Made by a program: the position numbers and the translations under genes. The notes below the pieces were generated by a model. It made no database searches. It was not told where the DNA came from and was given only the letters and a program-made list of their open reading frames with translations. Below are positions 53,825 to 62,733 of a stretch of DNA of 64,000 nucleotides, piece after piece (positions within the stretch are counted from its first letter, which is position 1; the number at the start of each line of letters is the position of its first letter). Origin of the DNA: Paracoccus versutus (GTDB taxonomy: Bacteria; Pseudomonadota; Alphaproteobacteria; Rhodobacterales; Rhodobacteraceae); assembly GCF_000763885.1 (NCBI RefSeq), contig NZ_JRKO01000022.1, positions 1-64,000 on the forward strand, read 5' to 3'.

Positions 53825-54643
53825 ATGCGGATTCTCTATCTTGGCGATGTGATGGGCCGCGCCGGCCGGCGCGCGATTGCGGAAGGGCTCGGCCCGCTCA
53901 AGGAACGGCTGGGCGTCGATTTCACCGTGGTGAACGGCGAAAACGCCTCGGGCGGCATGGGGCTGACCGGCGGCCATGCCAAGCTGATCCTCGAGGCCGG
54001 CGCCGATTGCATCACCCTGGGCGACCATGCCTTCGACCAGAAGGAAATGCTGTCCTATATCGAGACCGAGCCGCGCGTCATCCGGCCGCTGAACTATTCC
54101 AAGGTGGCGCCCGGCCATGGCGCGCGGGTCTTCGAGGCGACGCGCGGCCGCAAGGTGCTGGTGGCGCAGGTGCTGGGCCAGGTCTTCATGAAGCGGCCCT
54201 TCGACGATCCCTTCTCGGCCATCGACGCGATCCTGCGCACGCATCCGCTGGGCGGGCTGGTGCAGGCATCGGTCGTGGACATCCATGCCGAGGCCACCAG
54301 CGAAAAGATGGCCATGGGCCATTGGTGCGACGGCCGCGCCAGCCTGGTCGTCGGCACCCATACCCATGTGCCGACCGCCGATACGATGATCCTGAACCGC
54401 GGCACCGCATACCAGACCGACGCCGGCATGTGCGGCGACTACGACAGCGTGATCGGCATGGAAAAGGCCGAGCCGCTGCGCCGCTTCCTGACCGGCATGG
54501 CCTCGGAACGCTTCACCCCGGCCGAGGGCGAGGCGACGCTTTCGGGCGTGCTGGTCACAACCGATGACCGCACCGGCAAGGCGGTCGCGGTCCAGGCGGT
54601 GCGCCAGGGCGGCAGGCTGGATGCCACGCAGCTTCCTGCCTGA
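53825..54643 (+). CDS. YmdB/TIGR00282-type metallophosphoesterase
   Basis: A 272-residue phosphodiesterase family known from Bacillus YmdB, which cleaves 2',3'- or 3',5'-cyclic nucleotides and affects biofilm and sporulation choices. Family motifs: LYLGDVMGRAGRRA, VVNGENASGGMGLT, DCITLGDHAFDQKE, VDIHAEATSEKMAMG, VVGTHTHVPTADTMIL and QTDAGMCGDYDSVIGM, which supply the metal ligands. The enzyme is cytosolic. It stands alone between a terminator and the permease gene. Confidence 0.92.
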   Translation: MRILYLGDVMGRAGRRAIAEGLGPLKERLGVDFTVVNGENASGGMGLTGGHAKLILEAGADCITLGDHAFDQKEMLSYIETEPRVIRPLNYSKVAPGHGARVFEATRGRKVLVAQVLGQVFMKRPFDDPFSAIDAILRTHPLGGLVQASVVDIHAEATSEKMAMGHWCDGRASLVVGTHTHVPTADTMILNRGTAYQTDAGMCGDYDSVIGMEKAEPLRRFLTGMASERFTPAEGEATLSGVLVTTDDRTGKAVAVQAVRQGGRLDATQLPA

Positions 54644-54743
54644 AGGCGACGGTGCCCTCGTGCTTTTGCTTGCGGCGGCGGAGAAAATAATTCTATTACC
54701 CATCGAAAGGGCCGTGATTTAACGGCGCACGGGACAGGATTGC

Positions 54744-56522
54744 ATGCTGGGCTTTGAACTGACCGGAACCAATGCGGCGGTGGCGATGCTGATCATCGTG
54801 ACCATCATGTTCATCGAGTTCATTCGCGAAAAGCACCCGCCCGAAGTCGTGGCCATCGGCACTGCCGCGGTGATGCTGCTGCTGGGCCTTCTGCCGATCA
54901 AGGACGCGGCCGGGGTGCTGTCGAACTCGGCGCCCTGGACCATCGCCTTCATGTTCCTGATCATGGGCGGACTTCTGCGGACCGGAGCTTTGGAAATCAT
55001 GTCCCGCCTCGTGACCGCACGGGCGACCAGCCATCCGCGCTTCACCATCGGCGCGCTGTTCCTGTTCGTGATCCTGGCCTCGGCGATCATGAACAACACG
55101 CCAGTGGTGGCGGTCATGATCCCGATCTTCATCCAGCTGGCGCTGCGACTGGGTTTCTCGCCCTCGAAGCTGCTGATGCCGCTGAGCTATTTCACCATCC
55201 TGGGCGGGATGATGACGCTGATCGGCACCTCGACCAACCTGCTGGTCGACGGCGTGGCCCGCGAACAGGGCATGGTGCCCTTCACCATCTTCGAGATCGC
55301 CCCGGTCGGCATCGCCATCACGCTTGCGGGCGTCGCCTATTTCGCCACCATCGGCTGGCGGCTTCTGCCCGACCGCACCTCGCTGGCCGGCTTCCTCGGC
55401 ACCCGACGCGAGATGAAATATTTCACCGAGGTCGCCATCCCCGAGGATTCCAGCCTGGTCGGCCAGCCGGTGCTGGCCGCGCCGATCTTCAAGCGCGAGG
55501 CGGTGCGGGTGATCGACGTGCTGCGCGGCGACGCCTCGCTGCGTCGCAACCTGGCCGAGGTGGTGCTGGAACCGGGCGACCGCGTGGTGCTGCGCTCGGA
55601 AATGGCCGACCTGCTGGAGATGCAGGCCAACAAGAATTTCCAGATGGTGGACAAGCTCAGCTCGGTCGCGACCAACACGGTCGAGGTGCTGATCTCGCCC
55701 GGCGCGCGGCTGGTCGGGCGGCGGCTGGGCGACATGCGCCTGCGGCGGCGCTATGGCGTCTATGTTCTGGCCGCGCATCGCCGCAGCCAGAACATCGGCC
55801 GCCAGCTCGACGACCTGGTGGTGCAGGTCGGCGACACGCTGTTGCTGGAAGGCGCGCCCGAGGACATCGCCCGGCTGGCCGCGGACATGGAACTGGTCGA
55901 TGTCTCGCGCCCCTCGGCCCGGCCCTATCGCCGCGCCAAGGCGCCGATCGCTATCGTATGCCTGCTGTCGGTGGTCACGCTGGCGGCGCTGGACGTGGCG
56001 CCGATCATGGCGCTGGCCTTCATGGCCTCGGCGATCATCCTGATCACCCGCTGCGTCGATGCCGAAGAGGCGTTCTCCTTTGTCGATGCCCGGCTGCTGG
56101 CGATGATCTTTGCCATGCTGGCGGTGGGCGAGGCGCTGGAACATACCGGCACGGTCAACCTGGTGGTGGATGTGGTCGCGCCCCATCTTTCCGGCCTGCC
56201 GCCCTTTGCCACGCTGATCGCGGTCTATTTCCTGGGCCTGGTGATGACCGAGGTGCTGTCGAACAATGCCGTCGCGGTGCTGCTGACGCCGGTCGCCATC
56301 GCGCTGGCGAAATCGCTGGGCCATGACCCGCGCGCCTATGTGGTGGCGGTGATGTTCTCGGCCACGGTCGCCTTCGCCACGCCCATCGGCTACCAGACCC
56401 ATCTGATGGTCTATGGCCCCGGCGGCTACAGATTCAGCGATTTCGTCAAGGTCGGCGTGCCGCTGGACATCATCTGCGGCATCGTCGCCTGCCTGACCAT
56501 CCCGCTGTTCTGGCCGCTCTAG
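54744..56522 (+). CDS. SLC13-family permease with two RCK_C (TrkA-C) domains
   Basis: A 592-residue inner-membrane transporter. Membrane segments 1-6 (to about 205) include the SLC13 signature stretch GTSTNLLVDGVAR (about 160-172). A cytosolic insert (about 220-400) holds two TrkA-C/RCK_C domains, with VAIPEDSSLVGQPV and VEVLISPGARLVG marking their starts. A second set of helices contains TEVLSNNAVAVLLTPVAIALA. Such proteins carry dicarboxylates or sulfate with Na+; the substrate here is unknown. Confidence 0.88.
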   Translation: MLGFELTGTNAAVAMLIIVTIMFIEFIREKHPPEVVAIGTAAVMLLLGLLPIKDAAGVLSNSAPWTIAFMFLIMGGLLRTGALEIMSRLVTARATSHPRFTIGALFLFVILASAIMNNTPVVAVMIPIFIQLALRLGFSPSKLLMPLSYFTILGGMMTLIGTSTNLLVDGVAREQGMVPFTIFEIAPVGIAITLAGVAYFATIGWRLLPDRTSLAGFLGTRREMKYFTEVAIPEDSSLVGQPVLAAPIFKREAVRVIDVLRGDASLRRNLAEVVLEPGDRVVLRSEMADLLEMQANKNFQMVDKLSSVATNTVEVLISPGARLVGRRLGDMRLRRRYGVYVLAAHRRSQNIGRQLDDLVVQVGDTLLLEGAPEDIARLAADMELVDVSRPSARPYRRAKAPIAIVCLLSVVTLAALDVAPIMALAFMASAIILITRCVDAEEAFSFVDARLLAMIFAMLAVGEALEHTGTVNLVVDVVAPHLSGLPPFATLIAVYFLGLVMTEVLSNNAVAVLLTPVAIALAKSLGHDPRAYVVAVMFSATVAFATPIGYQTHLMVYGPGGYRFSDFVKVGVPLDIICGIVACLTIPLFWPL

Positions 56523-56554
56523 GCGGCGGCGCGGTCTCGGCGTCACGGCTGCCG

Positions 56555-56643
56555 GGGTATTTGAACAACAGAGAAGGCGAACCTCTGGAGCTCCCCGGCC
56601 TGCTTGGGCGTGCCTTGCGGCTTTCTCTGTTGCACAAATACCC
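56555..56643. repeat. Inverted pair of the interspersed motif (copies 3 and 4)
   Basis: GGGTATTTGAACAACAGAG at 56555-56573 and, on the other strand, GGGTATTTGTGCAACAGAG from 56643 inward form a large inverted repeat of about 23 bases. It lies between the converging permease and olsA genes, and could terminate both. Confidence 0.7.
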
Positions 56644-56670
56644 ATGCGACAGCGTCGTCGGCGCGGCGCG

Positions 56671-57504
56671 TCAGCCCTGGTCGAAGCCCTGACGCACCGC
56701 CGTTTCCGCCTTGGCGGAAAGCGTCTTGCGGGTCTCTGCCGCGACCGGGATCGGCGACAGCAGCCGCACCGCGACCGAGCCCTGGCGCGGCTCTGCCAGC
56801 ACCGCGAGCAGATGCGGCCCCAGCGCCATGTCGCCCCACCAGCCGTAAAAGCGCGGATCGCGGCCCTCGGGCGCATGATAGGTCGCGCTCATCGGCTGGA
56901 TCGCCAGCCCCTCGGGCAGGGCGGGATCCAGGAAGCCCTGGAACAGCGTCGGCTTGAAGGGCAGCACGCGGCGCCCGTCGCTGCTGGTCCCTTCGGGGAA
57001 GAACAGCAGCCGGTGGCCGGCGCGGGTGCGGGCGGCGAATTCCTCGGCCTGGGCGCGGGCGAGCCTGGGGTCGCGGGCGACGAAATGCGTGTCGGTGACG
57101 CGGGTCAGGATGTTGATCCCCGGCCAGCCCGCCACCTCGGATTTCGAGACGAAGAACACCGGCATCGCTGCGTTCAGCACGAAGATGTCGAGCCAGCTGG
57201 AATGGTTCGCCACCACCGCGCCGGGGCCGCGCATCGGCCGGCCGATGCAGCGCCAGCGCAGGCCCATGATCCCCAGGCAGATGCGGCAGACGCCCTGCAC
57301 CCAGGGGCCGGTCAGCGGGCGGCGCGGGCCGGTGAACAGCCGCTCGGCCAGGCGCAGCGGCAGGATCAGCAGCACGCCGAGCGCCAGCACCAGGACGATG
57401 CCGCCGCCGCGCAGCAGCACCAGCAGCCAGCCGAGCGCGCCGGGCCGTGGAGTGGCCGGCGGCGCGACCGCGTCCCGCCAGGTGGAGCGGTTGCCCTCGC
57501 TCAT
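56671..57504 (-). CDS. olsA: Lyso-ornithine lipid acyltransferase OlsA
   Basis: A 277-residue membrane-bound acyltransferase of the PlsC family that adds the second acyl chain to lyso-ornithine lipid. The catalytic HX4D is His101-x4-Asp106 (NHSSWLDIF), and the acyl-binding FPEGT is at 169-173. Two N-terminal hydrophobic segments (about 25-50) place it at the inner membrane. ATG 57504 overlaps the olsB stop (ATGA), so the two enzymes are made together. The adjacent olsB supports OlsA rather than phospholipid PlsC. Confidence 0.9.
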   Translation of the reverse strand: MSEGNRSTWRDAVAPPATPRPGALGWLLVLLRGGGIVLVLALGVLLILPLRLAERLFTGPRRPLTGPWVQGVCRICLGIMGLRWRCIGRPMRGPGAVVANHSSWLDIFVLNAAMPVFFVSKSEVAGWPGINILTRVTDTHFVARDPRLARAQAEEFAARTRAGHRLLFFPEGTSSDGRRVLPFKPTLFQGFLDPALPEGLAIQPMSATYHAPEGRDPRFYGWWGDMALGPHLLAVLAEPRQGSVAVRLLSPIPVAAETRKTLSAKAETAVRQGFDQG

Positions 57505-58280
57505 TGTCCCTGCCGGGCTTCGTAGAACCTGCGGTGCTTGGCCGACATCGCCTGGGTATCGACCATCAGGAACACATCGGTGGTGTTGAAGGCGCGGTCG
57601 AGCCAGGCGCCTTCGCCGACCATGCCGCCCAGCCGCAGATAGGCCTTGATCAGCGCCGGCATCCCGGTCATGGCGGCGCGGCGATCCAGCTGTTCGGGCG
57701 CAACCAGGTCCATGCGGCGATAGCCGTCGGGCCGGGCGCGGGGCCGGATCGCCTCGGGCGCCAGGTGGTGGTGGTAAAGCCAGGACAGCGGCTGGGCCAG
57801 CGCCTGCACGTCCGTGCCGTGGAACGAGGCGACGCCGAACAGGATCTCGATCCCGCGCGCCAGCACGTAATCGGCCAGCGCGTTCCACATCAGGAACATG
57901 CCCGAGCCGCCGCGATAGGCCGGATCGACGCAGGACCGGCCCAGCTCCAGCAGCGACCGCCCCGAGGCGCGCAGCGGCGCGAGGTCGTATTCGCTGTCGC
58001 AATAGAAGCGGCCAAAGGCCTCGGCCCGGTCGCCCGGCAACAGCCGATAGACGCCGACCACATGGTCCAGCGCCTCGCGCGAGCGGCGGTCGTCCACCAG
58101 CACCAGATGATCCACCACCGGGTCGAACTCGTCGCGCTCGAACCGGTTCATGTGGTCGACCAGAGGGCCGTCGCCGCCCAGTTCCTCGACGAAGACGCGA
58201 TAGCGCAGGCGCTGCGCGGCCAGAAGATCGGCTTCCTCGGTGGCGAGACGGGTCGCGAAATAGGAGGTTTCCGGCGTCAT
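57501..58280 (-). CDS. olsB: Ornithine N-acyltransferase OlsB (GNAT)
   Basis: A 259-residue GNAT-fold enzyme transferring a 3-hydroxyacyl chain from acyl carrier protein to ornithine, the first step of ornithine-lipid synthesis. Marks: QRLRYRVFVEELGGDGP, VVGVYRLLPGDRAEAFGRFYCDSEYDLA and the core LLELGRSCVDPAYRGGSGMFLMW. Membrane lipids without phosphorus replace phospholipids in phosphate starvation. First gene of olsBA on the minus strand. ATG 58280. Confidence 0.93.
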   Translation of the reverse strand: MTPETSYFATRLATEEADLLAAQRLRYRVFVEELGGDGPLVDHMNRFERDEFDPVVDHLVLVDDRRSREALDHVVGVYRLLPGDRAEAFGRFYCDSEYDLAPLRASGRSLLELGRSCVDPAYRGGSGMFLMWNALADYVLARGIEILFGVASFHGTDVQALAQPLSWLYHHHLAPEAIRPRARPDGYRRMDLVAPEQLDRRAAMTGMPALIKAYLRLGGMVGEGAWLDRAFNTTDVFLMVDTQAMSAKHRRFYEARQGQ

Positions 58281-58419
58281 CTTACGGCCTGCTATCCCCG
58301 GCTTATGGCATCTTGCGCCCGTGTCTAGGCGGGGGAACGCGACATTGCAACCGCCAGCAGGCCCGGCGTTTCAACAGCGGTTGACTCGCGCAAAAGTTGA
58401 ATTACTCTGCAATGGTCGC

Positions 58420-58599
58420 CTAAAAAGGGTCGGTTGTGACCAGTTCAAGATTGATATGTCTGCCGTTCACCACCTGCTTGCCGGCATTGGTGAAATTGAT
58501 GGTGATGCGGTCACCGATGCGCGACTGGACCTGCCCGGTGCCCCATTCCGGCGCGCCGGGATGGCGCACGATCATGCCGGGTTCCAGGATTTCATTCAT
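58420..58599 (-). CDS. DUF3553-family small protein (59 aa)
   Basis: A complete 59-residue frame, short enough to be missed by length cut-offs. It reads LEPGMIVRHPGAPEWGTGQVQS at its N-terminal third, then a GKITVNF-like RITINFTNAGKQVV. This matches DUF3553, a small SH3-like family conserved in Rhodobacterales with no defined role. ATG 58599 follows GGGCGTGAG. The divergent gene is chpT; the pair share a 40-base gap. Confidence 0.8.
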   Translation of the reverse strand: MNEILEPGMIVRHPGAPEWGTGQVQSRIGDRITINFTNAGKQVVNGRHINLELVTTDPF

Positions 58600-58639
58600 C
58601 TCACGCCCTTTCCCGAGACAGCATGCAGGCTAGCCTTCC

Positions 58640-59296
58640 ATGGACGATCTGACAATCCATTGCCCGCCCGACACCCCCGGCGCGGTCTCGCCCGAGCGGC
58701 TGGCCGCGCTGGTCGGCTCGCGGCTGTGCCACGACATCGTCTCTCCTTTGGGCGCCATCGGCAACGGGCTGGAGCTGCTGCAGCTTTCGGGTGACTGGCC
58801 GGGCATCGACGACAGCCCCGAGATGCAGCTGATCGCCGAAAGCGTCGAGGCGGCGCGGGCGCGGATACGCTGGTTCCGCGTGGCCTTCGGCCATGCCGCG
58901 CCGGACCAGCGCCTTGGTCTGGCCGAACTGGCCGCGCTGCTGGCCGAAGTCGAGAAGGGCGGCCGCATCCGCCTGCGGCTGGAGGCCGAGGGCGACCTGC
59001 CGCGCATCGAGGCGCGCCTGATCCTGCTGGCGCTGATGTGCCTTGAGACGGCGATGCCCTGGGGCGGCAGCGTGCTGGTCTGCCGCGGCGCCCAGGGCTG
59101 GCGGCTGGTCGCCGAATGCAGCCGCATCCGGTCCGATCCGGCGCTGTGGTCCTGGCTTGGCCCCGACGGGGACCGGGCGCGGCCAGAACCGGGCGCCTCC
59201 GAGGTGCATTTCCCGCTGCTGGCCGGTTTTGCCTGCGCCGCCAACCGGCCGCTGGCCTGGGAACTGGACGAGACCGGCGGCGAGATCTCGTTCTGA
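58640..59296 (+). CDS. chpT: ChpT-type histidine phosphotransferase
   Basis: A 218-residue cytosolic phosphotransferase of the CckA-ChpT-CtrA phosphorelay. The phospho-acceptor is His31 in SRLCHDIVSPLGAIGNGLELL, a DHp helix; the second half is a degenerate HATPase-like domain, as in ChpT. In Rhodobacterales CtrA drives flagellar, gene-transfer-agent and related functions, so flaF/flbT/flagellin here may be under this relay. No ctrA or cckA is in the window. Confidence 0.88.
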   Translation: MDDLTIHCPPDTPGAVSPERLAALVGSRLCHDIVSPLGAIGNGLELLQLSGDWPGIDDSPEMQLIAESVEAARARIRWFRVAFGHAAPDQRLGLAELAALLAEVEKGGRIRLRLEAEGDLPRIEARLILLALMCLETAMPWGGSVLVCRGAQGWRLVAECSRIRSDPALWSWLGPDGDRARPEPGASEVHFPLLAGFACAANRPLAWELDETGGEISF

Positions 59297-59709
59297 GGCT
59301 CTCTGCCGGGCTTTTGGGGCCGGACCCGCCGTGGTTTGGGTGGGCTATGCCGGCCATGGATGCGGCCTGTCCCTGGAAAGCCTCTCCGCGCCGTGAGCGC
59401 GGCTTTGCCGGAATCGCCCGCCCCGCAACTCATGCCAAGCGAGCGCCGCCGCTACCTTGCCCGGCGCGGCAAACCGGCCTTCGCCGAGAGCCGGTCGCCG
59501 CGATCTGGATCGGCGGCGGCGGCGCTTCGGCAGGCGTCATGCTGCGGCCCTGGACGAACGGTCGCGCCGTGCGGCCTGCATCACCTGCGCGCCAATCCAG
59601 CCTTTCGGCAAGGCACGGGGCCTTGCGCGACACCGACCACGGCGCATCCGTGGCCGCTGCCGCCAAACGGGGCGATGCGGCGGCCCCGGCGCAGCCTTTC
59701 GGGCGAGGA
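59297..59709. other. 413-base gap after chpT, no supported gene
   Basis: Several frames are open through it on both strands, all rich in Arg, Ala and Pro as expected of high-GC non-coding DNA. None has a ribosome site or a recognised motif. It lies at the 3' ends of two converging genes. Confidence 0.45.
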
Positions 59710-60981
59710 TCAGGGGCGGATGGTGCCGTCGCCGGTGACGAGATACTTGAAGCTGGTCAGCTGCTCGGCGCCGACCGGGCCGCGCGCATGCATCTTGCCG
59801 GTGGCGATGCCGATCTCGGCGCCCATGCCGAACTCGCCGCCATCGGCGAATTGCGTCGAGGCGTTGCGCATCAGGATCGCGCTGTCGAGCCCCTTGAAGA
59901 AGCGCTCGGCGGTGGCGTCATTCTCGGTCAGGATCGATTCGGTATGGCCCGAGCCATAGCGGCGGATATGGGCGATCGCCTCCTCGACGCCATCGACCAG
60001 TTTCACCGCGATGATCCTGTCCAGGAACTCCTGCCCGAAATCCGAGGGCTCGGCGCGGGTGGTGCCCGGCACCTTGGCAAGCTCGCCCTCGGCGCGCACC
60101 TCGACCCCCGCGTCCAGCAGATCCTGCACCAGCACGGCGCCATGTTTCGTATAGAACTGCCAGTCGATCAGCAGGCATTCGGCGGCGCCGCAGATGCCGG
60201 TGCGCCGGGTCTTGGCGTTCAGCACCACGCGCCGCGCCTTGTCCAGGTCGGCGTCGCGGTCGGCATAGACGTGGCAGATGCCCTCCAGATGGGCAAAGAC
60301 CGGCACGCGGGCTTCCTTCTGCACCAGCCCGACCAGCCCCTTGCCGCCGCGGGGCACGATCACGTCGATGAATTCCTGCGCGCGCAGCATGGCGGCGACG
60401 GCCTCGCGGTCGCGGGTCGGCACCATCTGCACCGAAGCCTCGGGCAGCCCGGCCTGCCCCAGGCCCGTCACCAGCGCCCGGTGGATCGCGGCCGAGCTGT
60501 TCAGGCTTTCCGAGCCGCCGCGCAGGATCACCGCATTGCCGGTCTTCAGCGCCAGCGCCGCGGCATCGGCGGTGACATTGGGGCGGCTTTCGTAGATCAC
60601 GCCGATGACGCCCAGGGGGGTGGCGACGCGCTGGATATGCAGCCCGTTCGGCCGGTCCCATTCGGCCAGCACCTTGCCGACCGGGTCCGCCTGCGCCGCG
60701 ACCGAGCGCAGCCCCTCGGCCATGGCGCGGATGCGCGCGGGATCGAGCTTCAGCCGGTCGAGCATGGCGGGGGAGAGGCCCTTTGCCTCGGCGTAATGCA
60801 TGTCCTCGGCATTGGCGTCGAGGATGGCGTCCTCGGCCTTCAGGATCGCATCGGCGGCGCCGACCAGGGCGGCGTGCTTGCGCTCGGCGCTGGCCTCGGC
60901 CAGGACGGCGGCGGCGGCGCGCGCCTTTGCGCCCAGATCCGCGATCAGCGCATCGGCATCGGAAGAGGTCAGGTCTTTCAT
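59710..60981 (-). CDS. proA: Gamma-glutamyl phosphate reductase
   Basis: A 423-residue NADPH-dependent enzyme making glutamate semialdehyde in proline synthesis. The catalytic Cys is in [12 protein letters not shown]. Other family features are [42 protein letters not shown] and [10 protein letters not shown]. An upstream ATG at 60999 would add 6 residues; 60981 has a slightly better distance to AAGGGA. The proB partner is outside the window, so the start of this operon is not resolved. Confidence 0.95.
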   Translation of the reverse strand: MKDLTSSDADALIADLGAKARAAAAVLAEASAERKHAALVGAADAILKAEDAILDANAEDMHYAEAKGLSPAMLDRLKLDPARIRAMAEGLRSVAAQADPVGKVLAEWDRPNGLHIQRVATPLGVIGVIYESRPNVTADAAALALKTGNAVILRGGSESLNSSAAIHRALVTGLGQAGLPEASVQMVPTRDREAVAAMLRAQEFIDVIVPRGGKGLVGLVQKEARVPVFAHLEGICHVYADRDADLDKARRVVLNAKTRRTGICGAAECLLIDWQFYTKHGAVLVQDLLDAGVEVRAEGELAKVPGTTRAEPSDFGQEFLDRIIAVKLVDGVEEAIAHIRRYGSGHTESILTENDATAERFFKGLDSAILMRNASTQFADGGEFGMGAEIGIATGKMHARGPVGAEQLTSFKYLVTGDGTIRP

Positions 60982-61032
60982 GGCGGCATTCCCTTGCATG
61001 ACGCCTGAAATAGGGGCCGGCGCGCTGAAAAG

Positions 61033-61077
61033 CCAGATGCAAAGCGGGCAGATGGAAAGGGGCCAGATGGAAAGGGG
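61033..61077. repeat. Three 15-bp tandem repeats upstream of proA
   Basis: CCAGATGCAAAGCGG, GCAGATGGAAAGGGG and CCAGATGGAAAGGGG run in tandem at 61033-61077. The unit is 15 bases with few changes; role unknown, possibly in the proA leader. Confidence 0.65.
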
Positions 61078-61084
61078 AAGGTGC

Positions 61085-61385
61085 AGGATTCTGTTGCCAG
61101 GCTCCTGCGGGCCCCGCCTTACGCTGCTAGGCGGAAGGGCTTAAGTTTCGGTTACCCGAGCTGCTTACGCAGCCAGAGCCACCGGAGCACGGTTGTCGTT
61201 GGCAACTGTACATTTTGCACCGATAACGGTGGTAGCTCACCGAGACAAAGCAAACAGCTTTAGACGTTCGTCGATCCTGTTTCGGCCCCCTGTGCCCCCA
61301 ACGAGGGATCTTGGTGGAGCCGCCGGGTACCGCCCCCGGGTCCGATCCGCTTATTACCTGCGCGTTTATGTCCATAGTCCGGGCG
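61085..61385 (-). ncRNA. ssrA: tmRNA, two-piece circularly permuted (ssrA)
   Basis: On the minus strand the acceptor piece comes first: it ends CGGCTCCACCA at 61312, with a T-arm-like hairpin CCGGG/CCCGG. About 22 bases of spacer follow, then the coding piece opens GGGGCCGAAACAGGATCGACG-like sequence from 61289. The 7-base 5' strand GGGGCCG pairs with CGGCTCC of the acceptor, one G-U pair included. The tag frame runs 61203-61165: GCC (resume codon), then ANDNRAPVALAA, then TAA. It rescues stalled ribosomes and tags proteins for ClpXP. Outer ends are approximate. Confidence 0.9.
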
Positions 61386-61483
61386 AACCCGGACAAGCGG
61401 AATATAGGCGCCACCATCCCGTCGCGCAAGGGAGGGGAACGCTGTTCCCCTCTTGTCCCGCTGCGCGGGCCAATTTACCCCTT

Positions 61484-61548
61484 GGGGTATTTGGAAAACG
61501 GAGAAGAAGCGGGCGCGGCGTCCCGCCTTCTTCGTTCCCAAAATACTC
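61484..61548. repeat. Inverted pair of the interspersed motif (copies 5 and 6)
   Basis: GGGGTATTTGGAAAACGGAG at 61484-61503, followed by AAGAAG to 61509, pairs with the opposite-strand copy GAGTATTTTGGGAACGAAG from 61548. The two arms can form a hairpin of more than 20 bases between ssrA and the binding-protein gene. Confidence 0.65.
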
Positions 61549-61572
61549 ATGCGGCCGTGCCGCCGGCGTCCC

Positions 61573-61594
61573 GCCCCGCCTTCGGGCGGGGCGC
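61573..61594 (-). terminator. Terminator of the polyamine-type binding protein gene
   Basis: Perfect 9-bp stem CGCCCCGCC / GGCGGGGCG with a 4-base loop (TTCG on the plus strand), beginning 13 bases after the gene's stop. Confidence 0.6.
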
Positions 61595-61606
61595 TGTAAG
61601 GGCCGG

Positions 61607-62659
61607 TCAGAAGCCGGCCTTGATCTTTTCGAACTCCTGCAACTGCTTTTCGCGCTGCTGCGGGTCGTTCGGGGTCTGGGCCAGGATCGGGGCGTCCACG
61701 GGCGAGAGACCCTCCTGCACCGCGGGCTCGTCCTTGATCGTCTCCATGGCGACGGTCGAAGTATGGCCGTAGCCGATCGTGTCCAGCAGGCCCTTGGCCG
61801 CTTCCGGGGCGAGCCAGGCGTTGATGAAATCGTAGGCCTTGTCTTCCTTGCCCGGTCCGTTCTTGAGATTGATGAAGCCGCAGAAGAAGGTCGAGCTGCC
61901 CTCCTTGGCCGCGCGCTGGAAGCCGACCGGGAAGCCGTCGTTTTCCAGCAACACCACGCCGTCGTTCCAGGACCAGGCCACGTCCACCGCGCCCGAGGCC
62001 ATCAGCTGCGCCTGTTCGGCCGGGTCGGCCCAATAGGCGGCGACGTTCTGATGCGCCTGGCGCAGCCAGTCCGCGGCGGCCGCGAACTGCTCGTCGGTGA
62101 CTTCGGTCCAGTCGGTGGTGCCGGTGGCCAGGTAGGCCAGCGCCCAGACGTCGTCGGCCGAATCGGGCAGCGAGGTGCGGCCCTGGTATTTGGGGTCGAT
62201 GAAGATGTTCAGGCTGGCCACGTCCTCGGCCGGCACGGTTTCGGTATTGTAGGCCACCGCGGTCGCGCCCCAATCGGTCGGGATATACCAGACGCCCTCG
62301 TCGTCCTTGAAGATTTCCGAATCGAGGAATTTCGCATCGAGGCTTTCGAAGGCCGGGATCTTCGACACGTCCCAGGGCTCGATCAGCCCGGCGTCGCGGT
62401 ATTTGGACACCATCTGCGAGCAGGGATGCGCGACATCCGCCTTGAAGCCCGAGGCGAGCTTTTGATAGGCCTCGTCGTCGTCGCCGTAGAAGACGAAGGT
62501 GGGGCTGGCGCCATGCTGGTCGATATAGCCCTGGAAGATCACCGGCTCCTCGAACCCGGCCCAGTCGAAGACCGTCAGTTCGGGGTCGGCGGCCCAGGCG
62601 GCCGTGAGGCTGGTGCTGGCGAGCGCGAGCGCCAGGGCGGGGAAGCGGAGAGGTTTCAT
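61607..62659 (-). CDS. ABC transporter substrate-binding protein, PotD/PotF-like
   Basis: A 350-residue periplasmic binding protein of the spermidine/putrescine cluster. The signal peptide ends at residue 23 (TAAWA). The mature protein begins DPELTVFDWAGFEEPVIFQGYIDQHG, a PotD/PotF-type opening, followed by YGDDDEAYQKLASGFKADV and GVWYIPTDWGATAVAYNTE. It captures a polyamine or similar cation for an ABC importer, whose permease and ATPase genes are not in the window, so the ligand is unproven. Confidence 0.88.
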   Translation of the reverse strand: MKPLRFPALALALASTSLTAAWAADPELTVFDWAGFEEPVIFQGYIDQHGASPTFVFYGDDDEAYQKLASGFKADVAHPCSQMVSKYRDAGLIEPWDVSKIPAFESLDAKFLDSEIFKDDEGVWYIPTDWGATAVAYNTETVPAEDVASLNIFIDPKYQGRTSLPDSADDVWALAYLATGTTDWTEVTDEQFAAAADWLRQAHQNVAAYWADPAEQAQLMASGAVDVAWSWNDGVVLLENDGFPVGFQRAAKEGSSTFFCGFINLKNGPGKEDKAYDFINAWLAPEAAKGLLDTIGYGHTSTVAMETIKDEPAVQEGLSPVDAPILAQTPNDPQQREKQLQEFEKIKAGF

Positions 62660-62733
62660 GTCGGAGCTTTCCTTGAAGGCAGTCTGGCACGACGCTAGCG
62701 GTCCCGCCGCGCCCTCGCAAGCGCGGCCGTGCC

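Noticed and set aside
52082..54703. Long minus-strand frame over ubiB and the YmdB-type gene
   Set aside because: Both plus-strand genes are full length and carry clear motifs, so the antisense frame is an artefact of composition.
59336..59709. Open frames between chpT and proA
   Set aside because: They run into the antisense strand of proA and show only the Arg/Pro/Ala bias of non-coding high-GC DNA.
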